Of a stretch of DNA of 64,000 nucleotides, positions 46,550 to 57,698 are shown in pieces. The notes under the pieces were generated by a model. It did no database searches. It saw only the letters and a program-made list of their open reading frames with translations, and was not told the origin of the DNA. The first letter of the stretch is position 1, and each line of letters starts with the position of its first letter. The DNA is taken from contig NW_027305498.1 of assembly GCF_039555335.1 (NCBI RefSeq), positions 744,001-808,000 of the forward strand. The letters run 5' to 3'. The translations under genes and the position numbers were made by a program. The stretch comes from Amphiura filiformis. Its lineage: Eukaryota > Echinodermata > Ophiuroidea > Amphilepidida > Amphiuridae.

Positions 46550-47619
46550 TGCGTGACATGCTGTTTGTGTTTCTACACATAATTATATAGGCCTATACAA
46601 CAGATATTCAAGTTCACCACGTAAACTTGTATGGCTCAAAATTCGGACCGCTCGCCATTAAGTTTACTGATTTCTATGTTTTGAAATTTGTTGACGTTTT
46701 AATGATCCCCGATTTCCGGTCGATTATTTTATCTGTGTCACGTCACGGGAATGACGCTGGTGGGTACCAGCCAAACTTCAGAAAAAAAAAAAAAAACATG
46801 ATCGCCGATATTACGTTGTGATATGGGACTTACATAGGATACACAGAGATATTTCTTGCCAAAATGTGACCATTTCTAGACAAGTTGGCCCTACTTTGTC
46901 TGCGTTATGTGAAAAAGGACAGTCTTAAGTAAGTATACGTGCAACGCTTTTGATGTTTTGATGTTTTGGGAGACTGTGAGGGATCCGAACAAAAAAAAAT
47001 GATGGAGCCTATTCTTGACTGTAATATTCCTTCAACACGCTGCCGTACGGTAACAGTCTTATACGATGGACAGATAGTATCAGTTTGTGAATGAGGACAT
47101 CGTATAAGTTCCTTGTACTACAGATATTCGTTAATACGTCATAGTTTTTGACAGGCTAGCGTCAGAAACCCGGAATTGTCAAAATTCCGGAATTTCGACA
47201 ATTCCATTATTCTGACATAGGCGTATAGTTCCCGGAGGATAAATCCCCCAATATTCTGCCAGGGAATGGTCAATACATCACCCCCCATGTTAACGCCTGA
47301 ATGTGGGTTTATGACCAAATTAACCTCCTATATTTGGCCATTTTAGCCCCCAAATTACCAATTTCTGTGCGCTTCGCGCGAATTGATTCACCATATATTC
47401 CACCAGTTAAGCTTAAATTATGGCAAATTGTTCGCGCGCTTCGACTTATCCTGTCGTCAAAAGGTGCTGGATTCACTATGTTTTTTTTTCAACCTCACCC
47501 CTCTCCCATGTCAAAAAGAAATATACGCAAATGGATTCTGATGCAGCACTCATTCTAAAAAATCCATTGAAAGATATATTATTTCTTCAGCTTAAATACG
47601 TATATTTTGCAACACTATA
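46550..47619. other. No gene recognised
   Basis: Short frames only. A CGGAATTGTC-type palindromic run (about 47170-47205) and a stretch with GCGCTTCGCGCG occur. No element boundaries are clear. Confidence 0.35.
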
Positions 47620-47885
47620 GGCTTAAGCCCGGTTCCAAGTGTTTACCACGGCTTAAGATAGTATGTAGAGCCTCACAATAAATTAACAAAGTTAAGCAAA
47701 ATTAAACACATAAAACTCATAAACACTTAAAGATAAACACATCAAAGTATTTATATACACATAAACTAACACCATGTTTATGGACTAAATATCTATCATT
47801 AGTTCATAACCTGGCTTTAACTTTGTTTTACAACGTAATATTGAAGTGCTTCAATAAGTGTTTAACAAGCTTCATATTTTTCGCC
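47620..47885. repeat. Extra copy of the spacer from the TMED tandem duplication
   Basis: Text such as GTAGAGCCTCACAATAAATT, AAACACTTAAAGATAAACAC and ATCATTAGTTCATAACCTGG repeats at about 54030-54230 and 56520-56900. The order is the same, so this is the left end of a tandem duplication that includes the TMED 3' part. It breaks off at about 47885. Confidence 0.7.
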
Positions 47886-48545
47886 AGCCCATTCGCGAGC
47901 TGGTATCTATTTCAGAGATCGGGTTTGTATGCTCAAGAGATTAACTTATTGGTATTGGAATGATTTATTTTATTTTACTTTTTGTGGTGGAATTTTTTTA
48001 AATTATTGTTATTCGATTTGTAAGGAAAAGAAAGTATGTTTTGCCGTTTCAACGAACGAAAACGATTGAGTATTGCCAAAGTTATGTTTTAATGAATTAT
48101 GACTTAAAAAGTTATCATAGGTTAGGCCTACATATTGTTCAGCAATCAGCATTATCAACATGGTCAACAAGATAATTACCGTAATGAGGTCACATCAGTG
48201 GACTACCGTTACTGAGCATAGCATGATGTTTGTTTGCCTGTGAGCGCATAATTGATATGTTGATAACAGATCTAATAATGTTGCAGAATCAAAATCTTCA
48301 TTAGATGGACCACATTGAAGTCAAAGTAATTATCTATCCTATCCTGTATCGTTTTATGGATAAAAATGACTCTAAATGTTATTGATGATATTATTGCTAT
48401 CTTCAACATCAGTTTTGTCTTTTAAACGGGAAAATCAGATGGAAAATAAAGTTTTTAGGGGCTAGCTATAAATATGGGCACAAGTCTATAGTATTGAACA
48501 ATATTTTGATATGCACTTAATATAAAATAAATAAATTATTGTCTA

Positions 48546-48619
48546 CCCGACATTTCGAAAAGACAAAACTTTTCTTTCTCAAGGGAGAAAGAAAAGTTTT
48601 GTCTTTTCGAAACGTCGGG
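48546..48619. repeat. Near-perfect 35-bp hairpin
   Basis: Arms 48546-48580 and 48585-48619 are complementary with one mismatch around the loop AAGG. The left arm begins CCCGACATTTCGAAAAGAC. The transcript of either strand would make a very stable stem of pre-miRNA length. No larger repeat is evident around it. Confidence 0.85.
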
Positions 48620-48674
48620 TTTTTAACTTTGTTTATATGTCTTATGTTACTCCCCCATTGGATGTTGTGTCATT

Positions 48675-50915
48675 ACAAGCCGACGACGAACGTCGGCTTG
48701 TTCTGTCTTACTCTAATTCTTTCTTCTTCTTCTTCTTCTTCTGGCAACTCGTGACATTTTGCGTGATTTGCCACGTTTCGTCCTAGCTCTCTTATGCTTC
48801 GACAGATTTCAACCATACTTGAGCCAAATGACCACTGTACTAGGCCAAACCTTACATTTGACTTTGACCTGACTGTGACCTTTGACCTTGACCTTATGGT
48901 AAAAAATGTCGATTTCACAAAATATGCTACTCCTTCCACAAATTACATGTAATGATCATGTGACTCATGCATATGAATCAACGTTAACCAGTGCTCAAAA
49001 CTTGTAAACAGATTTGAGGTCAAAAGTCATTAAGGGTCATTTCCGGTAAAAGTCTAAAAATGTGTAAAAAATATTCAAAAATCACTGTCTTTTCAAATTA
49101 CATAGCAGAGAGTCGCCATTAGCACACATGCATCGCTACTACCCAGGGTCTTTAGGATGCCTACAGTTTTGGGGTCAAAGGTCATTAAGGGGTTACTTCC
49201 AGTCAAAAACCAAAATTATCAAAAATGTTCAAAAAAAATTTATCTCAAAATGTTAACAGACCAGAGTAATATAACCATCATACATGAATCAGTGTTACCT
49301 GATGTATGCATGATATTTTTATTTTTGGGGTCAAATGTCATTAAGGCCAGAGTAATGGAAGACACATTCGTCCACGACCGAATTTGAGATTTTTTGATAT
49401 TTATCAACACTAAGATGTATTCTTTCACTTGAAACTGATAAAATACAACTTGCTAATATTTATTCGTATTTTTGCTTGATTTATTTCACTCTTTTCAACT
49501 CTAAAAAGTCACATGGCTCAAGACAGCTTAGTAAATTGGCGGGAAATAATGAGTCAGAAATGCGAGAATGCGAAATATTGTGATTACGCGCGCGATTCGC
49601 GTCGCGTGACGCGCCCCAACTCTGCGCGTATGTCCAACGCAGTCAAGGCGCATTCGGTATGTTGTTAACGCCAGCAAATGTGGTGTAAACAAAACAAAAA
49701 TTTGCAGTCAAAATGCCACTTAGATTTTTTAATTATTTTGAATTTTGGCGCACTGAAAGCAGAGATTATAGATTCATTGGTGCAAAAAGATGCATATTTA
49801 GACCATGCACCAGATACAGCTTTTACAAGTGTGAAAGTCTTACCGTTGGAAAATTTAAGGACGTTTTGTGCATAATTTTTACATTTTTTTATTAAAACGT
49901 CGATTTCTCAGAGTTCACTTTTGAGAATATTGCGCGATTTTTGTGACAAGATACCTCGAAAAATATGCAAGCAAAGGGTAAACTTTTGCACTATCCTTTA
50001 GAGTACATCAAAGTCTAGGGAAGGTTTTTTCATTTTTCAAAATATTTGTTTTAAACAAAAATATACACCATTATGTGCAATTTTTAGCTTAATAGAGTGA
50101 CAAAATGGCTTTTTTCACATGTTTTTTTCAATATTTCGAAAAAAGAGACGAATTTCAAAAAAATAAAAAAACCTTCCCTAAGTTCATGTCTCTTCTTCAT
50201 GAAAAGCTAACTGAATTTTTTTTACTCCGAACGGATTTTTTTCTAAGTTGTCACAAAAAAATTGGGTAAAAAAGTGAATTTTTGTGATTTTTTCAAAAAC
50301 TTGAGATTTTTGAACAAATCTGACGTCACCATGGGTTTCCTTGACTCATTTCCTTTCCAAAAATGTATAGTTTTATATACTTTGGACATACAATTCAGAA
50401 ATAATGAAGCTCGAAAAGGTCCATGTTCTCTCCCATTACTCTGCCCTTAAGGGGTCACTTCCTGTTTTTAGCTGAATAACTTCAAGAAATTTTATCTCGA
50501 GAACTGAACATGTTAGAATTTTTTAATTAAAATTGGAACAATGCATTTTGTCGGTGTACATAAGGTTTTTTTTTCATTGAGGTCAATGGTCATAAAGGGG
50601 TCAAAAGGTCAATCAAAATTTAAAAAATCAAAATCCATGTATAAGTTCCGATTAAGCTGAAATTCACCAGGAATCTTTATGACATCCTAAGCACAATGCA
50701 AGAGCAGTTGACCCCATCCGTGACCCAAGGGTCAAGTTATAGGGGTCAAAGGTCAAATTTCAAAATTGGTCCAATCGAGCTCAAATTCAACAGGAATTAT
50801 TCTTACGACATTCTAAACATGTTAAAAATATAATAATATTTATGACCCCAAAGGTCAAAGTTTAGGGGTAAAAGGTCAACTGCGGCGGCTTGTACTCAGA
50901 ATCTGTTGACTCTAG
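48675..50915. mobile_element. Hairpin-ended tandem-repeat element, copy A
   Basis: It starts with an 11-bp stem (ACAAGCCGACG, loop ACGAA, complement) and ends GCGGCTTGTACTCAGAATC then GTTGACTCTAG. The interior has units with GGGGTCAAAGGTCATTAAGG and TTACTTCC/CACTTCC, plus a unique section at about 49340-50440 that looks like a later insertion or unrelated middle. Copy B at 51092-52089 lacks that section. The interior frame on the - strand (a run of E residues from TTC repeats) is not a gene. Confidence 0.75.
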
Positions 50916-51091
50916 TATTTTCCCTGTTTTTAATTTTATCCATTGCTAGTGTGACACTGCTGTATCCGTTTGGATCCATCCTTTGGTTCCCCGCTGGTCA
51001 GTTGTAACAGATTTTCCCTGTTTTTATATCTTACTTTATTAATTATAAATACTGTAAAATGACACATAACTAAAGGCCACTTTCTATCTTT

Positions 51092-52089
51092 ACAAGCCGA
51101 CGACGGATGTCGGCTTGTTCTGTCTCTTCTCAATTCTTTCTTTCTTCTGGCAACTCGTGACATTTTGCGTGACTTGCCACGTTTCGCCCTAGCTCTCTTA
51201 TGCTTCGACAGATTTCAACCATACTTGAGCCAAATGACCACTGGACTAGGCCAAACCTTACATTTGACTTTGACCTGACTGTGACCTTTGACCTTGACCT
51301 TATGGTCAAAAATGTAAAAAACAAAAAAAATGCTACTCCTTCCACAAATTACATGCAATGATCATGTGACTCATGCATATGAATCAACATGTGGCAGTGC
51401 TTAAAACCTATTAAAAAGAATTGAGGTCAAAGGTCATTAAGGGGTCATTTCCGGTCAAAGTCTGAAAAATTTGTAAAAAATAAAAAAAAAATCACTGTCT
51501 GTACAAATTACATAGCAGAGAGTCGCCATTAACACACATGCATTGCTATTAGCCAGGGTATTTAGGATGTCTACAGTTTTGGGGTCAAATGTCATTAAGG
51601 GGTTACTTCCGGTCAAAAACCAAAATTATCAAAATGTTCAAAAAATTTTATCTCAAAAGATAAACAGACCAGAATAATATAACCATCACACATGAATCAG
51701 TGTTCCCTGATGTATGCATGGTATTTTTATTGTGGGGGTCAAAGGTCATTAAGGGGTCACTTCCTGTTTTTAGCTAAATAATTTTAAGAATTTTTATCTC
51801 AACAACTAAACATAGTAGAATTTTAAATTAAAATTGGAACAATGCATTTTGTCGGTGTACATAAGGTTTTTTTTTTTATTGGGGTCAAAGGTCATTAAGG
51901 GGTCAAAAGGTCAATCAAAAATTTTCAAAAATCAAAATCCATGTATAAGTTCCGATTAAGCTGAAATTCACCAGGAATATTTCTTATGACATCCTAAGCA
52001 CAATGTAAGAGCAGTTGACCCCATCCGTAACCCAGGGGTCAAGTTATAGGGTCAAATTGCGGCTTGTATTCAGCGTCTGTTGACTCTAG
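51092..52089. mobile_element. Hairpin-ended tandem-repeat element, copy B
   Basis: The same 5' hairpin as copy A, with one G-T pair, and the same end GTTGACTCTAG. Text just inside the start (CAACTCGTGACATTTTGCGT) is almost the same as copy A. It is 998 bp against 2,241 bp in copy A; most of the difference is the section at 49340-50440. Confidence 0.8.
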
Positions 52090-52748
52090 TTTTTATTTGA
52101 TTCATAAAATTACATTCAACAAAAAATTAATGATTGAAGGCTGAAAAAACACAAGATGCAGACTATTACAGAATGGAGTAGGTAAGATGCCATGTCCATA
52201 GCTTTGCAGGAGTTTCGGACTAACAATCAACACATTCAGAAAAATTTCAGTTTAAAAGTGAAGATTGCAGTGAGTGATCAGTCCAGTCATCTACTTTATA
52301 GTAAATTATACATTGCGAATTAATATAAAATCATTTGAAAATAAAATGTGCATGTAAGTTGAGTTTATATAGCGAATTAACTAACAACTGCAGTATATCT
52401 TGATTTTAATAATAAGCATGGGCAAGAAGCAGAAAAGACAAAAAGACAGAACAATTTGGAGTAATGAATTAAAGAGTTGACAGGGGTTATAGGAATTAAT
52501 GTTTTTTGGTATTTCGGTGTGCATGTTCTCATTGATGGTTTGGTGGACTGTCGTGTAATATGGATGTAAGCGTGATCCTAAAAATGCCTCTCACAGTGAC
52601 CCAAACTAATTACAAGACCTCTTCTGCATTGAGGCTGGCCTTCCCTTTTAAAGGGAATTTTTATTTATTTACAGAGTGTAATAATTATTGGCTTCATGTC
52701 TTTCGAGGACTAACCCCATACTGGGTGAAGATTATTTCAAAACCGTTT

Positions 52749-53146
52749 CCCAGCAAACACAAAACGTTTTCGACATCATTCGCAAAAGGTTAGAAAAGGT
52801 TGCCAGAAAACGTCAAATGTCGGGTTATATAAAGGACATAAATAACATTTTCATAACATTTAAAAACATTTTGATGATCTACTGCAAATATTCTAACATA
52901 ATGTTATTTAAGTGTTTACAAAATATTTGGCAAAAAATGTTTGCAAAAAAATATCTTACAATAACATTTTGAACATTTTAAAAATATTGTTGCAGTGTGT
53001 TTTCATACAAAACGTTTCCATGACCTTTATATCTGAGACGACTATAACTACCCTACAATTGATGTTATTAAAACGTTTTTATCTAAACCAAAACCCAAAA
53101 TATAACATGTTTAAAACATTTTTAAAAACATTTTGTGTTTGCTGGG
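52749..53146. mobile_element. TIR element with CCCAGCAAACACAAAA ends
   Basis: The 16-bp ends CCCAGCAAACACAAAA and their complement bound 398 bp made of AAACGTTTT-like and AACATTTT-like blocks. Fragments of the same family occur at 24775-24860 and about 60945-61020. It splits TMED copy A. No target duplication is clear. Confidence 0.75.
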
Positions 53147-53229
53147 TAGTACTGCAGGCTCATAACCATAGCCATATTTGGACTACATTATACGGTGGCT
53201 AACCAACTCACTTTCGGGCATAGTTACTG

Positions 53230-53619
53230 CCCCGAAGGGGGGGACATTTTCAGCGTCGCTGTCACCCAAAGACCCCATATTTTTTTACGAACACGTGTTC
53301 TGTCACCCGAAGACCCCCTATTTTTCCAGTTGATCTGTTTACCCAAAGACCCTTTTAACAGCAACTTTCATTCATCACTGATTTTGTCACTTATTTTGAA
53401 AAAACAAAGAAATTTGAAGCCATTTAGAACTAGAAATTCGATTTTCAAGGTTTCTATGGCGCTGTTTTGGCTCTCACCCAAAGTTTCCATTAAAAAAAAG
53501 GGTTATTTTCTCACCCAATGACCCCATATTTTTTACATTTTGCTCTCACCGAATGCCCTTTAATGCGAAAGTGCCACCCCTACACCAATATCCATTTAAT
53601 ATTGAAGTGCTCCCCCGGA
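53230..53619. mobile_element. Insertion with degenerate CACCCAAAGACCCC repeats
   Basis: The segment starts CCGAAGGGGG and ends GCTCCCCCGG. Several units of TCACCCAAAGACCCCATATT lie inside. Flanking text TACTGCC and TACTGTCC is a likely target duplication when compared with the uninterrupted copy at 57080. No protein is encoded despite a 108-codon frame. Confidence 0.6.
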
Positions 53620-53799
53620 TACTGTCCACAGGGTCACGTAGACGATATTTCTCAGACTTTCTCTAATTTCCATAAGATATTTGTAAATGTCTTCCAATCA
53701 TCTAAAGTTTAGCCGATAAAGAACAGGAAAATAGCTAGAGGGCAGTATGTCATGTATTAAGCATTCTAACTGAGCTATAGAGGGCGGAATACAAAGTTA

Positions 53800-54250
53800 G
53801 TTAATACCTGTTCAGGTGGTACCTGTCAATATATCTTGACGTTGGCATTAGTTTACACGAATACAAAATTCAGTATCAAATCACACTCATTTAAAAAGTA
53901 ATCCGTTGAGAGACTATACTATTTTCTCACACATTGCAGGTATAGGTCAACAATTTTCAGTTTGTTAAGCTTACGCACTATACTATTCTTTGTAACACTT
54001 TTTAACACTGCTTAAGATTAGGCCTAGGCATCATTAGTAGAGCCTCACAACTTAGATTTACTCCTAAATACTTAACGATAAGCACATCAACTTATTTAGA
54101 TATTACAATAATAATATACACACAAACTAGACACCGTGTGAATGAACTAAATATCTATTATCATTAGTTCATAACCTGAGTTAAAAAAAAGTTTTACGCC
54201 CTAAATATTTGAAGTATTTAAATGAGTGTTTAAAAGCGTCATGTTCTTTA
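53800..54250. repeat. Spacer of the TMED tandem duplication, middle copy
   Basis: GTTCAGGTGGTACCTGTCAAT and GTTGGCATTAGTTTACAC match 56270-56320, and the following parts match 56390-56900. This spacer separates TMED copies A and B. It carries no gene. Confidence 0.7.
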
Positions 54251-54547
54251 TTTACCGAGTGTAATAATTAGCCAAATCGGCATTGGAACTTTGCAATGTA
54301 TTGTGGGACAGTTTTTGCAGTTTTGGGAATGAGTACAAAAATGAAAACAAACCCAAAAAACATTATCATTGAATAAATTAATTATTTAAATATATTTAAT
54401 GATAACATTATGACAATAATAAATAAATTAGTAATAATAAATTAATAATAATTACAGCAATTTTCCCGCCATGTCAGAGGTTAAAGTGTTTGAAATGTTC
54501 ACTTTAACTGCTCTCAAAAACCGGCCGTTACAATGGCGATTGGGCTT

Positions 54548-55240
54548 ATTATTGGCTTCATATCTTTCGAAGACTACTGCCATACTGAGTCAGTGAAAAG
54601 GTATTTCAAAACTACAGTTTGTCCTATTCCAGTCATAACCATGATATATAGTACACATGGCCATGGTGGCTAACCATCCGACTTTCTCGCTGAGATTTCG
54701 GGCATATAGTTACTGTCCACAGCCTCATTCAAACGATATGCCTTCTGACTTTCTATAACGTCCAAAAGATATTCGAAAATCTTCGAAAATCTCTTCATGT
54801 GAACACTCTAAATTACAAGGATTTAAAAATAAATCCTTAAGGATTGTCATTAGGGACCAATCAATTTTAGATTTAAAATTAATCTTATAGATTTGAATTT
54901 GAATTTTTCAATTTGATTTTAAATCTGTAAGATTAATTTAATTTTAAATCTGTAAGATTTAAATTTAAATCTGTAAGATTTAATTTTAAATCTGTAAGAT
55001 TTAATTTTAAATCTGTAAGATTTAATTTTAAATCTGTAAGATTTAATTTTAAATCTGTAAGATTTAATTTTAAATCTGTAAGATTTAATTTTAAATCTGT
55101 AAGATTTAATTTTAAATCTGTAAGAATTAATTTTAAATCTTATACTTGATTGGTCCCTAATCACAATCCTTTAGGATTTATTTTAAATCCTTGAAATTTA
55201 GAGTGTAGCTTCTACAATTTAGCTGATACAGAACAATGCA
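54548..55240 (-). pseudogene. TMED 3' fragment, tandem copy B, broken by one insertion
   Basis: 54548-54802 and 55207-55240 match 56935-57200 of the p24 gene; stops and small indels destroy the frame. The element 54803-55206 interrupts it. ARNLSEKVGW, just before the membrane segment, is still readable on the - strand. Confidence 0.75.
54803..55206. mobile_element. TIR element with an internal 21-bp minisatellite
   Basis: Ends ACACTCTAAATT and the complement, extended imperfectly over about 60 bp, enclose about 11 copies of a 21-bp unit with AAATCTGTAAGATTTAA (about 54910-55140). Because 21 is a multiple of three, a repetitive frame (SYRFKIK) results and should not be taken for a gene. Confidence 0.85.
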
Positions 55241-55298
55241 GGTTCTAACTGAGATACCAAGGGCGGAATACATTATTAGTTAAGAGTTAGTTAATGTT

Positions 55299-56263
55299 CA
55301 CACCACTCTTCGCCATGCACATACATTCTCCCAGCCACATTTCCCTAACATAATAGGAAATTTAATAAAATTAATGAAATTTATTTTGTCAGAGGCGCCG
55401 GCGGGGTTCGAACCCACGCTGCACTGAGCTGCTATAATGTACTCCTATACGATATTGACATAACACCAGCGCCTTAGACCGCTCGGCTATCAGGCTTGAT
55501 GGTGTCATGATGAAAATATAAAAATATAATCGCAACTTCATTACTTCAACATACCAAGTGACAAGCAAAGACAGAAAACGTACCATATTTTGGAATTTTA
55601 TTTGTTTAAAAACATTTTAATGTGTATTAATAGCGCTCAATTGTTGATAACTACGTGTTTTATATACAGAAATAGGACAATGAGACTAGACACGCACAAT
55701 AGTATATCGATTTTGATTCACACGTGTGCTACGAACTCGCCGTATACTAAAAGCACAGATTATCAATGTGGCGTAGCGTACCATTTTTCTTGTAGCTTCT
55801 TTTATACACGTCGATGTTTTCATCAATTATACAATTAATCCACATTAGACCCATAATTTTATTTCAGGAAATAAAAGATTAGATTACCATAAAAACGAAA
55901 CAGTAATCATTTCTTGGGTCTAATGTAATTTATACATGGAATTTTCAACGTTTTTCTATCGCCATTCTCGCTCAATTAAAACAATATTTTGGCGTATATA
56001 AAATTGAAATAAAATTCTATGTCTCATAAACGACATCGACATCAAATATGCCACAGTTGGCTATCACGAATCGTTATATATGATGTGCAGTTATTCATAT
56101 TTTCTTTTATACAGAGGATGCTTCAGTTTTGACAGGAAAAATATTTTCTTGAAAACCCTAACGGTAACCACGCTTCCCTAGAATGTGCAATAAATTAGCA
56201 TTAACATTTTTCTTATTCTAACAGCAAGCGTTTCTAAAATGCAGTATGGCGAAATGTGGTGTA
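55299..56263 (-). mobile_element. Non-autonomous DNA transposon carrying a tRNA-like gene (copy 2)
   Basis: This is a 965-bp copy of the element at 4977-5919 in the opposite direction. GTTAATGTT is duplicated directly outside (55290-55298 and 56264-56272). The ends are again TACACCAC and GTGGTGTG when read in the element's direction. It inserted into the spacer after TMED copy B. Confidence 0.88.
55383..55496 (-). pseudogene. tRNA-like sequence inside the transposon, copy 2
   Basis: On the - strand box A (TAGCCGAGCGG) and box B (GGTTCGAACCC) are kept, and the T stem GTGGG/CCCGC can pair. The variable region differs in length from copy 1, and the acceptor strands do not pair. Pol III promoter elements are conserved between copies while the tRNA fold is not. 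Confidence 0.65.
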
Positions 56264-56654
56264 GTTAATGTTCAGGCGGTACCAGTCAATTATGACGTTG
56301 GCATTGGTTTACGCCAATACAAAATTGGCAAATCACATTATTTGTAATGCTCTCATTCTAAAATAATCCTTTGAGAGACAGTCTACTATATATACGATTT
56401 TCTCATACATTGCGGGTAGGTCAACAATTTTCTGTTTTTTAAGCTTCAATACATATTATTTGTATTAAACACTTTTTAAACACTATAAGTGTTTTACCAC
56501 TGCTTAAAATAGATAGTATATACGTATAGAGCCTCGCAATAAATCAACAAAGTTAAACACCATATTAAACACAAACCACTCCTAAACACTTAACGATACT
56601 TGTATCAAAGTAAGTATGGTACCAAGTATGGTTACTCCTTCATGTTACACGAAA

Positions 56655-56745
56655 TTAAATTAGGGTAAAAGGGTTAGGATTAGGGTTAGGATTATGGTTA
56701 GGGTTAGGGTTGGAATTAGGATTAGGGTTTGGATTAGCTTACACG
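56655..56745. repeat. TTAGGG-variant repeat patch
   Basis: About 12 units of GGGTTA/GGATTA-type hexamers in a row, such as GGGTTAGGATTAGGGTTAGG. They are flanked by AT-rich unique sequence with TTACACGAAAT on each side. It is an interstitial patch, not a chromosome end. Confidence 0.75.
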
Positions 56746-56941
56746 AAATAATAGTACACGAAGGATCGACCCAAAGTATTTAGATATTACAAATTATAAT
56801 CTAAACCCCTACATATTTATCTATCATTTAGTTTATAACCTGGGTTAAAAAAAAAGTGTTACAAAGTAAAAATATTGAAGTGTTTAAATAAGTGTTCAAA
56901 AGCGTTACATTTTTATTTATTCTGTGTAATAATTATTGGCT

Positions 56942-57698
56942 TCATATCTTTCGAGGACTACTCCCATACTGAGTAAAGAAGTATTTCAAAACTACTGTTT
57001 GTCCTATTCCAGTCATAACCATAGCTATAGTACATACAGTGGCTAACCATCCCACTTTCTCGCTGAGATTTCGGGCATAGTTACTGTCCACAGCCTCACT
57101 CAAACGATATTCCTTCTGACTTTCTATAACCTCCAAAAGATATTCGTAAATTTCTTCCTGTGTTGCTTCTAAAGCTGTCAATACCGTTGGTTTCCTTATT
57201 CCAAGTTTAGCTGATAACGTTGCTTGAGATTTGGCTTGGAGCGAGAAATATACTTTCTTCTTGGACATTGTAGAAAATCTGTTGCTAAAACAGAAGCTGA
57301 AATTTCGAGCAGGAGTCGTCGGAAGACAATTGCATCTTGTTTTTACGTCTACCGGTGTAGATATCTTCACCTCCGGGTCCAATTACAAATACGTCAATAT
57401 CGAGGGAACCGCCAGCGAGGACTTTGTATTCTAAGATAAAACTGTGAGACACGTGGAAGTCCTCATGAAAACATTGTCGGTCTCTTTCCTTGATCTCAAA
57501 AATAAAAGTACTTCCTTGTCTCGGCTCCATATATTGTGACATCTTTAGATCATGTAATGATGCTTCATCGCCGACTTTTAATGGTTGTGCTGCAAGCCCA
57601 GCTACCTTTCGCTTCTCAGCTCTAGCTGCAGCTGCAATTTGCAGACACAATACTGTTATAACAAACGTGTAAACCATATATTTCGAACAGTCAATCAT
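56942..57698 (-). CDS. p24/TMED family cargo receptor, single exon with one frameshift
   Basis: The ATG at 57698 starts a signal peptide (YMVYTFVITVLCLQIAAAA) and a GOLD domain with FIFEIKERDRQCFHEDF, LEYKVLAGGSLDIDVFV and GPGGEDIY. At about 57305 the frame shifts by one base, and the second frame (to the stop at 56942) gives FCFSNRFSTMSKKKVYFSL, a helical segment, ARNLSEKVGWLATVC, a membrane helix and the tail LKYFFTQYG with the FF motif. p24 proteins cycle between ER and Golgi and select cargo for COPII/COPI vesicles. It looks closest to the TMED3/7 group. Lack of introns and the frameshift suggest a retrocopy or a sequence error. Two relics of its last part lie downstream. Confidence 0.8.

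Larger units (their letters stand above)
52686..53720 (-). pseudogene. TMED 3' fragment, tandem copy A, broken by two insertions
   Basis: Three blocks match the last part of the p24 gene at 56942-57200: 52686-52744, 53159-53229 and 53620-53720. Between them lie a TIR element (52749-53146) and a CCCGG-ended repeat (53230-53619). Frame is lost. It has no signal peptide or GOLD domain, so it can only be a relic. Confidence 0.75.

Noticed and set aside
53195..53521. Open frame of 108 codons
   Set aside because: It lies in a repeat insertion made of CACCCAAAGACCCC units that breaks TMED copy A.
54919..55164. Repetitive protein with SYRFKIK units, or a CRISPR-like array
   Set aside because: The 21-bp units are continuous with no unique spacers, in an animal genome and inside a TIR element. 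It is a minisatellite.
56655..56745. Chromosome end (telomere)
   Set aside because: The TTAGGG variants form a short degenerate patch with unique sequence on both sides.
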